Source: Bacillota bacterium (GTDB taxonomy: Bacteria; Bacillota; Dethiobacteria; Dethiobacterales; Dethiobacteraceae). Taken from it: a DNA stretch of 12,197 nucleotides. The position numbers were made by a program, and so were the translations under genes. The notes beneath the pieces were generated by a model. It was given only the letters and a program-made list of their open reading frames with translations. It had not been told where the DNA came from and ran no database searches. Location: contig JAAZJT010000106.1 in the NCBI GenBank assembly GCA_012800215.1, forward strand, positions 1 through 12,197. Direction: 5' to 3'. This document shows, piece after piece, positions 1-7,061 of this stretch (positions within the stretch are counted from its first letter, which is position 1; each line of letters opens with the position of its first letter).

Positions 1-162
1 AAACCGGATTAAACGTTAGGAAAATAACCAAAGTTGAAACCCACGCTTATCTCTGTGCTATAACTATGATTGCAGCTGTAATAGCCGTTAACCAAGATAG
101 CAGTACCCAATCCTTGGCTGCATAGCATTTTTAGCAAGATTTGACGAAAGGAATATGGCAAA
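1..162. other. Left-edge non-coding stretch
   Basis: I see no gene with coding character here. A minus-strand open frame runs through it, but that frame continues antisense into the permease gene and resembles nothing I recognise. An AAAGGA at about 147-152 is the likely ribosome binding site of the downstream permease. An in-frame stop at 142-144 limits how far upstream that gene can begin. I found no convincing promoter or terminator. Confidence 0.4.
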
Positions 163-1068
163 GTGAACAATGTGTTTATCATCACCCTGGTTATGGTCTG
201 CCTGGGGTATTTGCTTAAAAGATTAGATATATTTTCGGAAAAAGACGGCGAAACGATTGCCAAAATTGTTTTTAACCTGACGCTCCCGGCGTTGTTTTTC
301 AGCAACTTTGCCCAGGCGGAACTGGAGTTATCTCTTATCTGGCTGTCTGTCATAGCTATCGCTTTTAATTTGTTTATCATTGCCATCGGCATGTTTGTTT
401 ACAGAAGAGAAGAGAGAAAACGTAAAGGAATGTATGTGATCATGCTTCCGGTGGGCAACGGCCTCTTTTTCTTCCCGCTGGCGGAAGCCATATGGGGTTC
501 CACGGGATTGATCCATTTCGGCATGTTTGATATAGCCAATGCCTTTACACTGTACGTCATCAGTTATTTTATTGCCAGTTACTATTCGGCCGGCAAAGGA
601 AAAGCGGACTTTAAATACATTGGTTCCAGAATGCTCAGATCAGCTCCCCTTATGACTTACGTGGTGGTGATCCTGATCAATCTTCTGGGGATCAATTTAC
701 CGGAATTATTCCTGCAGGCAACCAGGACCATCGCCCAGGCCAATATGCCCCTGACTTTTTTAATGTTGGGGATATATATGGAATTTAGATTTGATAAGCA
801 TCAGCTTAAGGATATAACCAAAGTCATCGGCATCCGTTATGTGACCGGCTTGATCGTAGGCGTCGCCCTTTTGTATATACTTCCTTTCAGCACCCTTTTT
901 AAATACATCGTATTATGCTCCCTGCTGCTGCCCACCCCCGCAGTCTTGATCCCTTATGCTATCGAATTTCAATATAATGTTAAACTGGTGGCGGCCATAT
1001 CAAATATTACGGTAGTATTAAGCTTCTTCCTTTTGTGGATCATTGTCGGCATATTGCCGCCGATCTAA
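163..1068 (+). CDS. AEC-family (auxin efflux carrier-like) membrane transporter
   Basis: This is a 301-residue, strongly hydrophobic protein with the length and layout of the AEC (PIN-like) family, which has about ten membrane segments in two halves. The N-terminus (LGYLLKRLDIFSEKDGETIAKIVFNLTLP in essence, residues 15-42) shows the typical first helix, a basic loop, then a helix with the conserved LPALFFSNF. A Pro-rich helix near residues 260-270 (LLLPTPAVLIPYAIEF) matches the second-half signature. Family members export or exchange small organic anions such as malate or other carboxylates; the substrate cannot be read from sequence. The GTG start follows AAAGGA by about 10 nt, and an in-frame stop lies just upstream. 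No partner gene follows on the same strand, so it is probably monocistronic. The family call is firm; the substrate is unknown. Confidence 0.88.
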   Translation: MNNVFIITLVMVCLGYLLKRLDIFSEKDGETIAKIVFNLTLPALFFSNFAQAELELSLIWLSVIAIAFNLFIIAIGMFVYRREERKRKGMYVIMLPVGNGLFFFPLAEAIWGSTGLIHFGMFDIANAFTLYVISYFIASYYSAGKGKADFKYIGSRMLRSAPLMTYVVVILINLLGINLPELFLQATRTIAQANMPLTFLMLGIYMEFRFDKHQLKDITKVIGIRYVTGLIVGVALLYILPFSTLFKYIVLCSLLLPTPAVLIPYAIEFQYNVKLVAAISNITVVLSFFLLWIIVGILPPI

Positions 1069-1274
1069 AATTCCATTGCCTGTCCATGCAAAGATATATA
1101 TAATTGAACCACAAATATAACAACTAATAATGAAGCCACAATGATAACAACATAAAATTCATACAGAAAAAATTTCCCATGGGATGATCCCGGATAATCT
1201 TAATAGAATAATGCCGAAAGCAGGAGTATTAATAAGCGGCAGATAACAGTAATGGAAGTATTCCCGATCTCCAA
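1065..1274 (-). pseudogene. Broken small two-helix membrane-protein frame
   Basis: One 70-codon minus-strand frame fills most of the gap between the permease and the catalase. It is interrupted once, by a TAA at 1202-1200. Upstream of the stop, a TTG start at 1274 follows AAAGGGA at a good distance and encodes a 24-residue hydrophobic peptide (MEIGNTSITVICRLLILLLS, then ALFY). Downstream in the same frame comes a short polar stretch and a second hydrophobic helix (FYVVIIVASLLVVIFVVQLY), then a stop overlapping the permease 3' end. Two helices in one frame around a single stop suggest a decayed gene. The first helix and the spacing loosely recall the ends of MgtC/SapB-type proteins with the middle deleted; that is a guess from memory. 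It could also be chance hydrophobicity in AT-rich DNA. Confidence 0.3.
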
Positions 1275-1353
1275 CGTGATGTCCCTTTCCAAAAAGTATA
1301 AGTATATTTAAAGGTATCTGCACCAGCAGCCTTTTAAATATAAATAAATTTAC

Positions 1354-1360
1354 AGGGAGG
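1354..1360 (+). promoter_or_regulatory. Catalase ribosome binding site
   Basis: AGGGAGG lies 7 nt before the catalase ATG, a near-ideal Shine-Dalgarno that fixes the start. The AT-rich leader just upstream (about 1331-1350) is only a weak match to a PerR box (TTATAATNATTATAA), so I do not annotate an operator. Confidence 0.8.
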
Positions 1361-1367
1361 TAAGTTA

Positions 1368-2828
1368 ATGAGTGAAGAAAAGAAAAAGCTTACAACTGCT
1401 GCCGGAGCTCCCGTAGTCGATAATCAGAATGCAATGACTGCCGGCCCGAGAGGACCTATGCTGTTACAGGATGTTTGGTTTCTGGAAAAATTAGCACATT
1501 TTGACCGGGAAGTTATCCCTGAACGGAGAATGCATGCCAAGGGTTCAGGTGCTTATGGCACCTTCACCGTTACTCATGATATCACCAAATATACCAAAGC
1601 CAGGATTTTTTCAGAAATCGGCAAGCAAACCGAGATGTTTGTCAGGTTTTCATCAGTGGCCGGCGAGCGTGGTGCTGCCGATGCCGAGCGGGATATCCGC
1701 GGCTTTGCAATGAAGTTTTATACGGAGGAAGGCAACTGGGACCTGGTGGGAAACAATACTCCGGTGTTTTTCCTGCGTGATCCCCTGAAATTTCCGGACT
1801 TAAACCATGCCATCAAGCGTGATCCCCGCACAGGCATGAGAAGTCCTACCAGCAACTGGGACTTCTGGAGTTCACTGCCGGAAGCACTGCATCAGATCAC
1901 AGTGGTCATGAGTGACCGCGGCATCCCCGCCACATTCCGCCATATGCACGGTTTTGGCAGCCATACTTTCAGTATGATAAATGCTGACAACGAGCGGGTG
2001 TGGGTGAAGTTTCACCTGCGTACCCAGCAGGGGATCAAGAATCTGACCAATGAGGAAGCAGAAGCGATCATAGCAAAAGATCGTGAAAGTCATATGCGGG
2101 ATCTGTTTGAAAGTATCGAACGAGGAGATTTTCCGCGCTGGACCATGTATATCCAGGTGATGACCGAAGAACAGGCTCTCAACATGCCCTATAATCCCTT
2201 TGATCTGACCAAGGTCTGGTACCATGGGGAGTATCCTTTGATCGAGGTGGGCTATTTCGAATTGAACCGCAACCCGGAAAACTGGTTTGCCGAAGTGGAA
2301 CAGGCGGCTTTCAATCCTGCCAACATCGTGCCGGGCATCGGCTTTTCACCGGACAAGATGCTGCAGGGCCGGCTCTTTTCTTATGGGGATGCCCAGCGTT
2401 ATCGTTTAGGGGTCAACCACCACCAGATCCCGGTCAACGCACCCCGTAACCAGGTCAACAGTTATCACCGGGATGGACAGATGCGGGTCAACAGCAACGG
2501 CGGCCGCACCCTTTCTTACGAACCTAACAGCTTTGGGGAGTGGCAACAGCAGCCGGAGTTCAAAGATCCCAGCTTGGATTTATACGGACCGGCGGATAAC
2601 TGGGATTTCCGCGCCGATGATGATGACTATTATACCCAGCCCGGCAAACTGTTCCGGCTGATGAGCCCTGAGCAGCAACAGGTCTTATGTCACAACACTG
2701 CCTGCGATATGGCCAGTGTGCCGGAGTTTATAAAGATCAGACATATCGGCAACTGCCTAAAGGCAGACCCGGCTTATGGGAAAGGTGTAGCTGACGCCAT
2801 GGGTATTTCCCTGGATAAAGTTAAATAG
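1368..2828 (+). CDS. katA: Monofunctional haem catalase (small-subunit, clade 3 type)
   Basis: This cytoplasmic haem enzyme disproportionates hydrogen peroxide to water and oxygen. The 486 residues match the usual small-subunit catalase length, with no C-terminal flavodoxin-like extension. The distal catalytic His is H56 in [12 protein letters not shown]. The distal Asn is in [18 protein letters not shown] (about residue 129-130). The proximal haem-ligand Tyr is Y339 in [14 protein letters not shown], followed by VNHHQIPVN. All key residues are present and the frame is intact, so it should be active. It has its own ribosome binding site and lies between terminators and unrelated genes, so it is probably a single-gene unit induced by oxidative stress. 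Its job here would be protecting an oxygen-sensitive anaerobic metabolism; that role is inferred from the neighbouring genes. Confidence 0.97.
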   Translation: MSEEKKKLTTAAGAPVVDNQNAMTAGPRGPMLLQDVWFLEKLAHFDREVIPERRMHAKGSGAYGTFTVTHDITKYTKARIFSEIGKQTEMFVRFSSVAGERGAADAERDIRGFAMKFYTEEGNWDLVGNNTPVFFLRDPLKFPDLNHAIKRDPRTGMRSPTSNWDFWSSLPEALHQITVVMSDRGIPATFRHMHGFGSHTFSMINADNERVWVKFHLRTQQGIKNLTNEEAEAIIAKDRESHMRDLFESIERGDFPRWTMYIQVMTEEQALNMPYNPFDLTKVWYHGEYPLIEVGYFELNRNPENWFAEVEQAAFNPANIVPGIGFSPDKMLQGRLFSYGDAQRYRLGVNHHQIPVNAPRNQVNSYHRDGQMRVNSNGGRTLSYEPNSFGEWQQQPEFKDPSLDLYGPADNWDFRADDDDYYTQPGKLFRLMSPEQQQVLCHNTACDMASVPEFIKIRHIGNCLKADPAYGKGVADAMGISLDKVK

Positions 2829-2926
2829 TCTTGCTGAGATAAAATATACCAAGGGAAAGCCGGAAAAGGTATTTACTGCATTTCCCTGATACCACACACA
2901 TAATTTGAAACTGTATCTAAATCAAC

Positions 2927-2960
2927 AAAGGGGTGTTTCCATTACTGAAAACACCCCTTT
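2927..2960. terminator. Bidirectional intrinsic terminator between catalase and metQ-like gene
   Basis: A perfect 12-bp stem (AAAGGGGTGTTT pairing with AAACACCCCTTT) encloses a 10-nt loop. A short T-run follows on the plus strand, and T-rich sequence follows on the minus strand. It lies about 100 nt past the catalase stop and about 30 nt past the convergent lipoprotein gene stop, so it can end both transcripts. Confidence 0.85.
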
Positions 2961-2988
2961 TGCGGATAATAATTACGTTTTCGTGGTT

Positions 2989-3810
2989 TTAGAAAAGAGG
3001 TATATAACCACCATCATATTCTTTTATGATGGCATCTCTTACTGCATCTGTAGTCATAGCAGCTGTCAAATCCTTCAGCCACTGAGCATCGATGTCATCG
3101 GGTTTCACAGCAAAACTCTGTGCACATTCATTGATATCACTACCCTGAGCAATGGCATCATCAATAGTTAAATTAGCCCAACCGGAATAACATGAAGAAC
3201 AAGTGAGGCCATCAACATCATCTATGGAACCGATCAAGGATCTGGTATCCATTTCAATAAACTCAAAGTTTCTGGGATTATCTATAACATCAAATTTGGT
3301 AGGTCTTTCCACATTGGGATCCAAAGTTATTAAACCGCATTCTGCCAGAACATTTAAGCCCCGGGCCTGATTGGCAGCATCGCTGGCTATGGAGATAACT
3401 GCACCATTGGGTAAATCATTAGGGTCGGTATATTTGGAAGAGAAGAGGCAATAGGCATCGCCGACGATCTTAGTGTCAACCATCACCAAATCAGTGCCAT
3501 TAGCTTCATTATAAGCTAGTAAATAGGGTTCATGCTGAAAATAGTTAACATCGGCACTTCCTTCGTTTACAGCAGCATTAGGTGCTACTGCATCATCAAA
3601 GATTATAAGCTCTACTTCATAGCCCTGTTGGCGCAAGTCTTCAGCAGCAACCTCTAGGACAGGGGCTTCCAAAGCAACGGTAGCAATCCGAATGGTCTTT
3701 TTATCATCATTGGCATTGTCACCACTGGTATTGGAATCGCCGCCGCAGCCGGATATCATAAGGGCTGCTGCCATTAAAATACCAATCAAAGATAGTGATA
3801 ATTTTTTCAT
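2989..3810 (-). CDS. MetQ/NlpA-family substrate-binding lipoprotein (substrate uncertain)
   Basis: This is the extracellular binding protein of a methionine-type (MUT family) ABC importer. A lysine-start signal peptide ends in a lipobox ISGC with lipidated Cys22, after which comes a Gly/Asn/Asp-rich linker to about residue 37. Family landmarks are the NYFQHEPYL motif (89-97), SDAANQARGLNVL (143-155) with the conserved Asn and Arg, DVIDNPRNFEFIE, and a closing YDGGYIPLF. The length of 273 residues is normal. Where methionine binders usually carry Asn before a Tyr (INxxYA), this protein has CSSCY (204-208). Where they usually have YVN before IIV, it has CAQSF (229-233). The mature protein has several Cys residues, including this CxxC. 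The ligand may therefore be a methionine relative or something else. GGGAGG precedes the ATG by 10 nt. It is the last gene of the operon, 111 nt after the permease. Confidence 0.85.
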   Translation of the reverse strand: MKKLSLSLIGILMAAALMISGCGGDSNTSGDNANDDKKTIRIATVALEAPVLEVAAEDLRQQGYEVELIIFDDAVAPNAAVNEGSADVNYFQHEPYLLAYNEANGTDLVMVDTKIVGDAYCLFSSKYTDPNDLPNGAVISIASDAANQARGLNVLAECGLITLDPNVERPTKFDVIDNPRNFEFIEMDTRSLIGSIDDVDGLTCSSCYSGWANLTIDDAIAQGSDINECAQSFAVKPDDIDAQWLKDLTAAMTTDAVRDAIIKEYDGGYIPLF

Positions 3811-3921
3811 TAATTCTTATCCTCCCAATAAATATAATTTAATATGTTTTGCTGGTATTACTCGATATTTGCAACAATTACCATATAAAAAACCTCCAAT
3901 CATATGAGTTAAGCTGACTTT
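3811..3921 (-). other. Spacer between permease and lipoprotein genes
   Basis: This 111-nt AT-rich spacer is longer than the other gaps in the operon. It carries the lipoprotein ribosome binding site, and on the minus strand a GGAGG followed by ATG at 3884 opening an 8-codon frame. I found no terminator and no riboswitch-like structure. A separate weak promoter for the binding protein is possible but not visible as a clear -35/-10 pair. Extra binding-protein expression is common in such operons. Confidence 0.35.
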
Positions 3922-4584
3922 TTACTTAAGTTTGTTATATAAAAAGTCACCAATAAATTGGATGATCTGAACCAGGATAATTAATACTACAACGGTCAAA
4001 TACATGATTCGATCGTTAAAGTTCTGATATCCATAAGTGATGGCAACCGCCCCTAGCCCGCCGGCCCCAATCGCTCCTGCCATGGTGGTTTCCCCTAAAA
4101 GACTGATTACCCCCAAGCAAACACCGGCGACAAAAGCAGGTATCGCCTCTGGCAGCATTACCAGAAAGATGATTTGCACTTTTGATGCCCCGAAGGATTG
4201 GGCAGCTTCTACCAATGAAAAGTCCACCTCGTTAAAGCCACCTTCAAATACCCGGGCAAAAAAGGGAGCTGCTACGATGGTCAATGGTACAATAGCTGCT
4301 GTTTGGCCAACGGAAGAGCCAACTAACATCCTGGTAAAAGGAATCAAACAAACCATCAATATTAAAAACGGCAGAGAACGAATCAGGTTGATTACAAAAC
4401 TCAATGAGGAATGTATCATCCGGTTAGGTTTAAAACCTCTCTCCGCAGTAATGATCAATATAACCGACAGGAAAAATCCAATTATACAAGCCAGTATTGC
4501 TGATATAGAAAGCATCTTAAGAGTTGCCAGCAATGCCGGCCAAACTATATCAGTGGACATTTGCATTAAACTCCAATTACGCAT
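3922..4584 (-). CDS. metI: MetI-type ABC transporter permease
   Basis: This is the membrane-spanning subunit of the MetNIQ-type importer, 220 residues with five or so hydrophobic segments, the usual size for MetI. The cytoplasmic coupling (EAA) loop is clear at residues 126-145: EAAQSFGASKVQIIFLVMLP. The following segment LGETTMAGAIGAGGLGAVAITYGY is characteristic of MetI. The ATG is preceded by AAGGAG about 11 nt upstream, and the ATPase gene stops 23 nt before this start, so the two are surely co-transcribed. The symbol follows family membership. If the binding protein has a changed specificity, the transported compound may not be methionine. Confidence 0.9.
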   Translation of the reverse strand: MRNWSLMQMSTDIVWPALLATLKMLSISAILACIIGFFLSVILIITAERGFKPNRMIHSSLSFVINLIRSLPFLILMVCLIPFTRMLVGSSVGQTAAIVPLTIVAAPFFARVFEGGFNEVDFSLVEAAQSFGASKVQIIFLVMLPEAIPAFVAGVCLGVISLLGETTMAGAIGAGGLGAVAITYGYQNFNDRIMYLTVVVLIILVQIIQFIGDFLYNKLK

Positions 4585-4607
4585 GAATCACTATGCTCCT
4601 TATCCTT

Positions 4608-5567
4608 CTAGATATTTTTCCATGACACCTGATGCTGGTCCAAATAATTTGCGACTTCCGGCAAATGCTCTTCTTCCACATTGATAATAAAAGAACCCAT
4701 CATGGAATCACCACATTTAACCATTTTGCCTTCCAAAATGGGGAAAGGCAGCTGTAGATCAACAGCCATGGCGGTTAAGAAATTGTGGCTCTCAGCATCG
4801 GTAGAGAAAAGTATTTTCAACTCGATTCCGCTGGCAGAAGTACTTTCCCTCTCCTCGCCCAACAATCGCTGAAAAGCAGGAGGCTGACGGAAAAACATGT
4901 TCTTGACCGTATCACTTTCAGCAATTTTACTATTTTCTATAATCGACATTCGATTACATATTTGCTGAATTACTTCCATCTGGTGGGTAACGATGACCAC
5001 GGTAATATCCAGCTTCTCATTAATTTCCTTCAATAAAGCTAAAATCGCTTGGGTAGTTTTAGGATCTAATGCTGAAGTAGCTTCATCACATAGTAAAATA
5101 CTAGGGTTAAGTGCCAGTGAACGGGCAATAGCCACCCTTTGTTTTTGTCCCCCGCTTAAGTTGCGTGCTTTTTCATTGGTTTTTTCAGGAATCCCAACTA
5201 TCTCCAGCAATTCTTTGACCCGAATCTCTGTATCAGCTTTACTATAATGCCAGCAGCGCAGGGGCAAAGCCACATTTTCGTAAACGGTTTTTCGTTCCTG
5301 AAGGGAAAAATGCTGAAAAATCATCCCAATTCCCCGGCGAAAGGAGTTTAAATCCTTTTCCGCCACCTGATTTACTTCTTGGCCATCAACCATCAAACTG
5401 CCGCTCTGGTACTTTTCCAGACCGTTTATGCAACGCAAAAGCGTAGATTTACCCGCGCCACTGCGGCCGACTAAGCCGTAGATGTCGCCATCTTCAATGG
5501 TAAGACTAATTCCTTCCAGCACCTTGAGGTTGCCGTAACTTTTACATAAATTATTGATTTGAATCAC
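4608..5567 (-). CDS. metN: MetN-type ABC transporter ATP-binding protein with C-terminal NIL domain
   Basis: This ATPase powers the MetNIQ-type importer at the inner face of the membrane. Nucleotide-binding motifs occur in order: Walker A GRSGAGKST (34-42), Q-loop Gln85, signature LSGGQKQ (137-143), Walker B ILLCDE (157-162) and switch His195. Residues from about 247 to 317 form a NIL domain, the regulatory ferredoxin-like fold that in MetN binds substrate on the cytoplasmic side and inhibits transport. At 319 residues it is slightly shorter than E. coli MetN but contains both domains. The start is GTG, with GGAG about 9 nt upstream. It lies 75 nt downstream of the methyltransferase gene with no terminator between, so it is probably in the same operon. 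Retention of NIL suggests transport is still feedback-controlled by the internal ligand. Confidence 0.92.
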   Translation of the reverse strand: MIQINNLCKSYGNLKVLEGISLTIEDGDIYGLVGRSGAGKSTLLRCINGLEKYQSGSLMVDGQEVNQVAEKDLNSFRRGIGMIFQHFSLQERKTVYENVALPLRCWHYSKADTEIRVKELLEIVGIPEKTNEKARNLSGGQKQRVAIARSLALNPSILLCDEATSALDPKTTQAILALLKEINEKLDITVVIVTHQMEVIQQICNRMSIIENSKIAESDTVKNMFFRQPPAFQRLLGEERESTSASGIELKILFSTDAESHNFLTAMAVDLQLPFPILEGKMVKCGDSMMGSFIINVEEEHLPEVANYLDQHQVSWKNI

Positions 5568-5642
5568 TATTATTTTCTCCTCTATTCAATAACAACTGGA
5601 TAAGAATAACTCTTATAGCTCTAAGCACCATCTAAATATTAA

Positions 5643-6731
5643 TTACTTCCATTTTTCCGGTTCAATAGGGTATTTGCCATATATCCTGGCAGCATCCATA
5701 AAGGCCAGAATATTTTCCGGTGGTGTATCAAGAGCAATACTGCAACCGGAGGATAATATAAAACCCTTGGGGTTATCATGGGCTTTGCGTAAACATTCCT
5801 GGGATTCTGCATATATATCCTGGCGGTTACCCCGCATCAAGGTATCGATGGGCTTAACATTTCCTGACAGGCATACCTGGTGTCCAACTTCTTTTTTGGC
5901 CTCCTCCATATCAATAACATTATCCAGACTTAAAGTATCAGCCCCCACCTCTACCATTTCCAACCATATGGGTCTGCTATTACCGCAAATATGTAAAGTA
6001 GGACCACTGCCACAACGCTGCCTGATGCGATCAGCATAAATTTTTAAATATGGCAGGGCAAATTCTCTGAATTGTTGGGTGCTAATCAAGGCTGGTGATG
6101 CGGTGGGCTCAGATAGACCTGGCATTATGCCCAGATCGCAAACTGCATCAATATATAATAGAGCGCTTTCAGTGACCAATTCCAGCAGCAGATGCGCTTT
6201 CTCCCTATTCTTGTACAAATCTTTCAGGAAATTTTCAGTTCCCCGTATTGAAGCAGCTGCAGTAAAGGGACCTCCAACTGAACTTCCCAACACTACTTCA
6301 TCTCCGATAGCATCATTAATGATTTGCAGGGCTTCAAGAAAAAGTGGCAGCCTGCCGTCTCGATAAGGGTTGGCCGGAGTTAATCCAGAGAAATCTTGCC
6401 AGTCCTTTAGAACTGGTTCTGCTACAAATGGTATGCCGTCATTTGGATAAGCGAGCTTGGTTCCCATAGCTTCTGCTATCCCTAATAATCCAGGGCCAAC
6501 TTCTACGGAATCATGGCGATAGGTATTAAAACTCTTGATCTGAGCTGCTGCCATAATCTCTGCTGAGCGATTGTAGCTTGATACCGGCACTCCTATCAGC
6601 CGACAAGCATGATCACTGATTTGTGGCATACAGGGTATACGGTCAATTTCCTGGCCGGATGAAAATGCCACCATTCTTTCCTTCGGAGTCATTGCATCCT
6701 TAAATCTAGTATTCAACCTATACAACTCCAT
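5643..6731 (-). CDS. UroD/MtaA-superfamily corrinoid-dependent methyltransferase (copy 1)
   Basis: This is a TIM-barrel zinc methyltransferase of the UroD superfamily, in the MtaA/MtbA/MtsA branch. Such enzymes move methyl groups between a methylated corrinoid protein (or a methyl thiol) and a thiol acceptor. The N-terminus carries the family phrase MTPKERMVAFSSGQEIDRIP (14-33). The zinc ligands HxC...C are present: His247 and Cys249 in LHICGNSRP, and Cys330 in LSSGCSIALDTPPEN. The conserved SGNVKPIDTLMRG segment is at 289-301. True haem-pathway HemE proteins lack this His-Cys-Cys set. The 362 residues include a weakly supported N-terminus: the ATG at 6731 has no ribosome binding site. TTG at codon 6 (GGAG 9 nt upstream) or ATG at codon 14 (AAGGA close upstream) may be the real start. 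It is first in an operon with the MetNIQ-like importer. Methyl donor and acceptor are unknown. Confidence 0.87.
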   Translation of the reverse strand: MELYRLNTRFKDAMTPKERMVAFSSGQEIDRIPCMPQISDHACRLIGVPVSSYNRSAEIMAAAQIKSFNTYRHDSVEVGPGLLGIAEAMGTKLAYPNDGIPFVAEPVLKDWQDFSGLTPANPYRDGRLPLFLEALQIINDAIGDEVVLGSSVGGPFTAAASIRGTENFLKDLYKNREKAHLLLELVTESALLYIDAVCDLGIMPGLSEPTASPALISTQQFREFALPYLKIYADRIRQRCGSGPTLHICGNSRPIWLEMVEVGADTLSLDNVIDMEEAKKEVGHQVCLSGNVKPIDTLMRGNRQDIYAESQECLRKAHDNPKGFILSSGCSIALDTPPENILAFMDAARIYGKYPIEPEKWK

Positions 6732-6766
6732 TTATAATTTTTTATCAGTACTTAAAACTACAGATA

Positions 6767-6795
6767 AATATAACATTGCGCTATACAAAAAACAA
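6767..6795 (-). promoter_or_regulatory. Sigma-A-like promoter for the methyltransferase-importer operon
   Basis: On the minus strand, TTGTTT (6795-6790) and TATATT (6772-6767) are separated by exactly 17 nt. This places transcription start roughly 30 nt before the 6731 ATG. The surrounding DNA is very AT-rich, which raises the chance of fortuitous matches. I saw no S-box, T-box or cobalamin riboswitch structure in the leader. Confidence 0.45.
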
Positions 6796-6937
6796 TACTT
6801 TACATAACAATTATTTCTATAAGATATGATTATAAATTATGCTAATAACAGAATTTTTCTCTTGACATCAGACTTTATTCATAATTTTATTTCTTAGCAG
6901 CTACATCACAGGTGCATAAAATAAAGTTATTAATTAT

Positions 6938-6970
6938 AAAAAATCTGCTGAAGGTATTCCCCAGCAGATT
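6938..6970 (-). terminator. Second of two tandem intrinsic terminators
   Basis: A 9-bp stem (AATCTGCTG with CAGCAGATT) has an 11-nt loop. Read on the minus strand it is followed at once by six T (6943-6938). It backs up the first terminator 20 nt upstream in the transcript. Confidence 0.85.
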
Positions 6971-6987
6971 CCCTGAATTTTAACGCT

Positions 6988-7011
6988 AAAAAAGCGGGGA
7001 AGATCCCCGCT
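6988..7011 (-). terminator. First of two tandem intrinsic terminators
   Basis: A GC-rich 8-bp stem (AGCGGGGA with TCCCCGCT) has a 3-nt loop and is followed on the minus strand by six T (6993-6988, the first T pairing in the stem). It lies 50 nt past the stop of the transglutaminase-like gene and marks the end of that operon. Confidence 0.9.
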
Positions 7012-7061
7012 GCTCTATTGCTATGCTATTGATAAATTGTTCAGCTCTTCTAATAGATAGT

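Larger units (their letters stand above)
6732..7061. other. Intergenic region separating the two methyltransferase operons
   Basis: This 330-nt AT-rich region holds two tandem minus-strand terminators at its right end (from the operon at 7062-10390) and the promoter of the next operon at its left end. In the middle lies a consensus-like plus-strand TTGACA with no plus-strand gene after it. I see no coding frame with a credible ribosome binding site. Confidence 0.7.

Noticed and set aside
9..392. A 127-codon minus-strand frame at the left edge
   Set aside because: Two thirds of it is antisense to the AEC transporter, and the remaining tail shows no recognisable motif.
1331..1350. Possible PerR operator before the catalase gene
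   Set aside because: Only about half of the consensus positions match, in sequence that is AT-rich anyway.
2905..3171. An 88-codon plus-strand frame over the terminator and the end of the metQ-like gene
   Set aside because: It reads through a strong terminator hairpin and is antisense to the conserved lipoprotein C-terminus.
3858..3884. An 8-codon leader-peptide candidate ahead of the lipoprotein gene (minus strand)
   Set aside because: It has a good GGAGG but no regulatory codons, attenuator or terminator after it; too little to call a leader peptide.
4037..4684. A 215-codon plus-strand open frame opposite the permease and ATPase genes
   Set aside because: Its product has no recognisable domain or ribosome binding site and lies fully antisense to two well-supported transporter genes.
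5600..5616. Inverted repeat ATAAGA/TCTTAT between methyltransferase copy 1 and the ATPase gene
   Set aside because: The 6-bp AT-only stem has no T-run, so it is unlikely to terminate transcription.
6732..6800. S-box, T-box or cobalamin riboswitch ahead of the methyltransferase-importer operon
   Set aside because: The leader is too short and shows none of the expected conserved boxes or stems.
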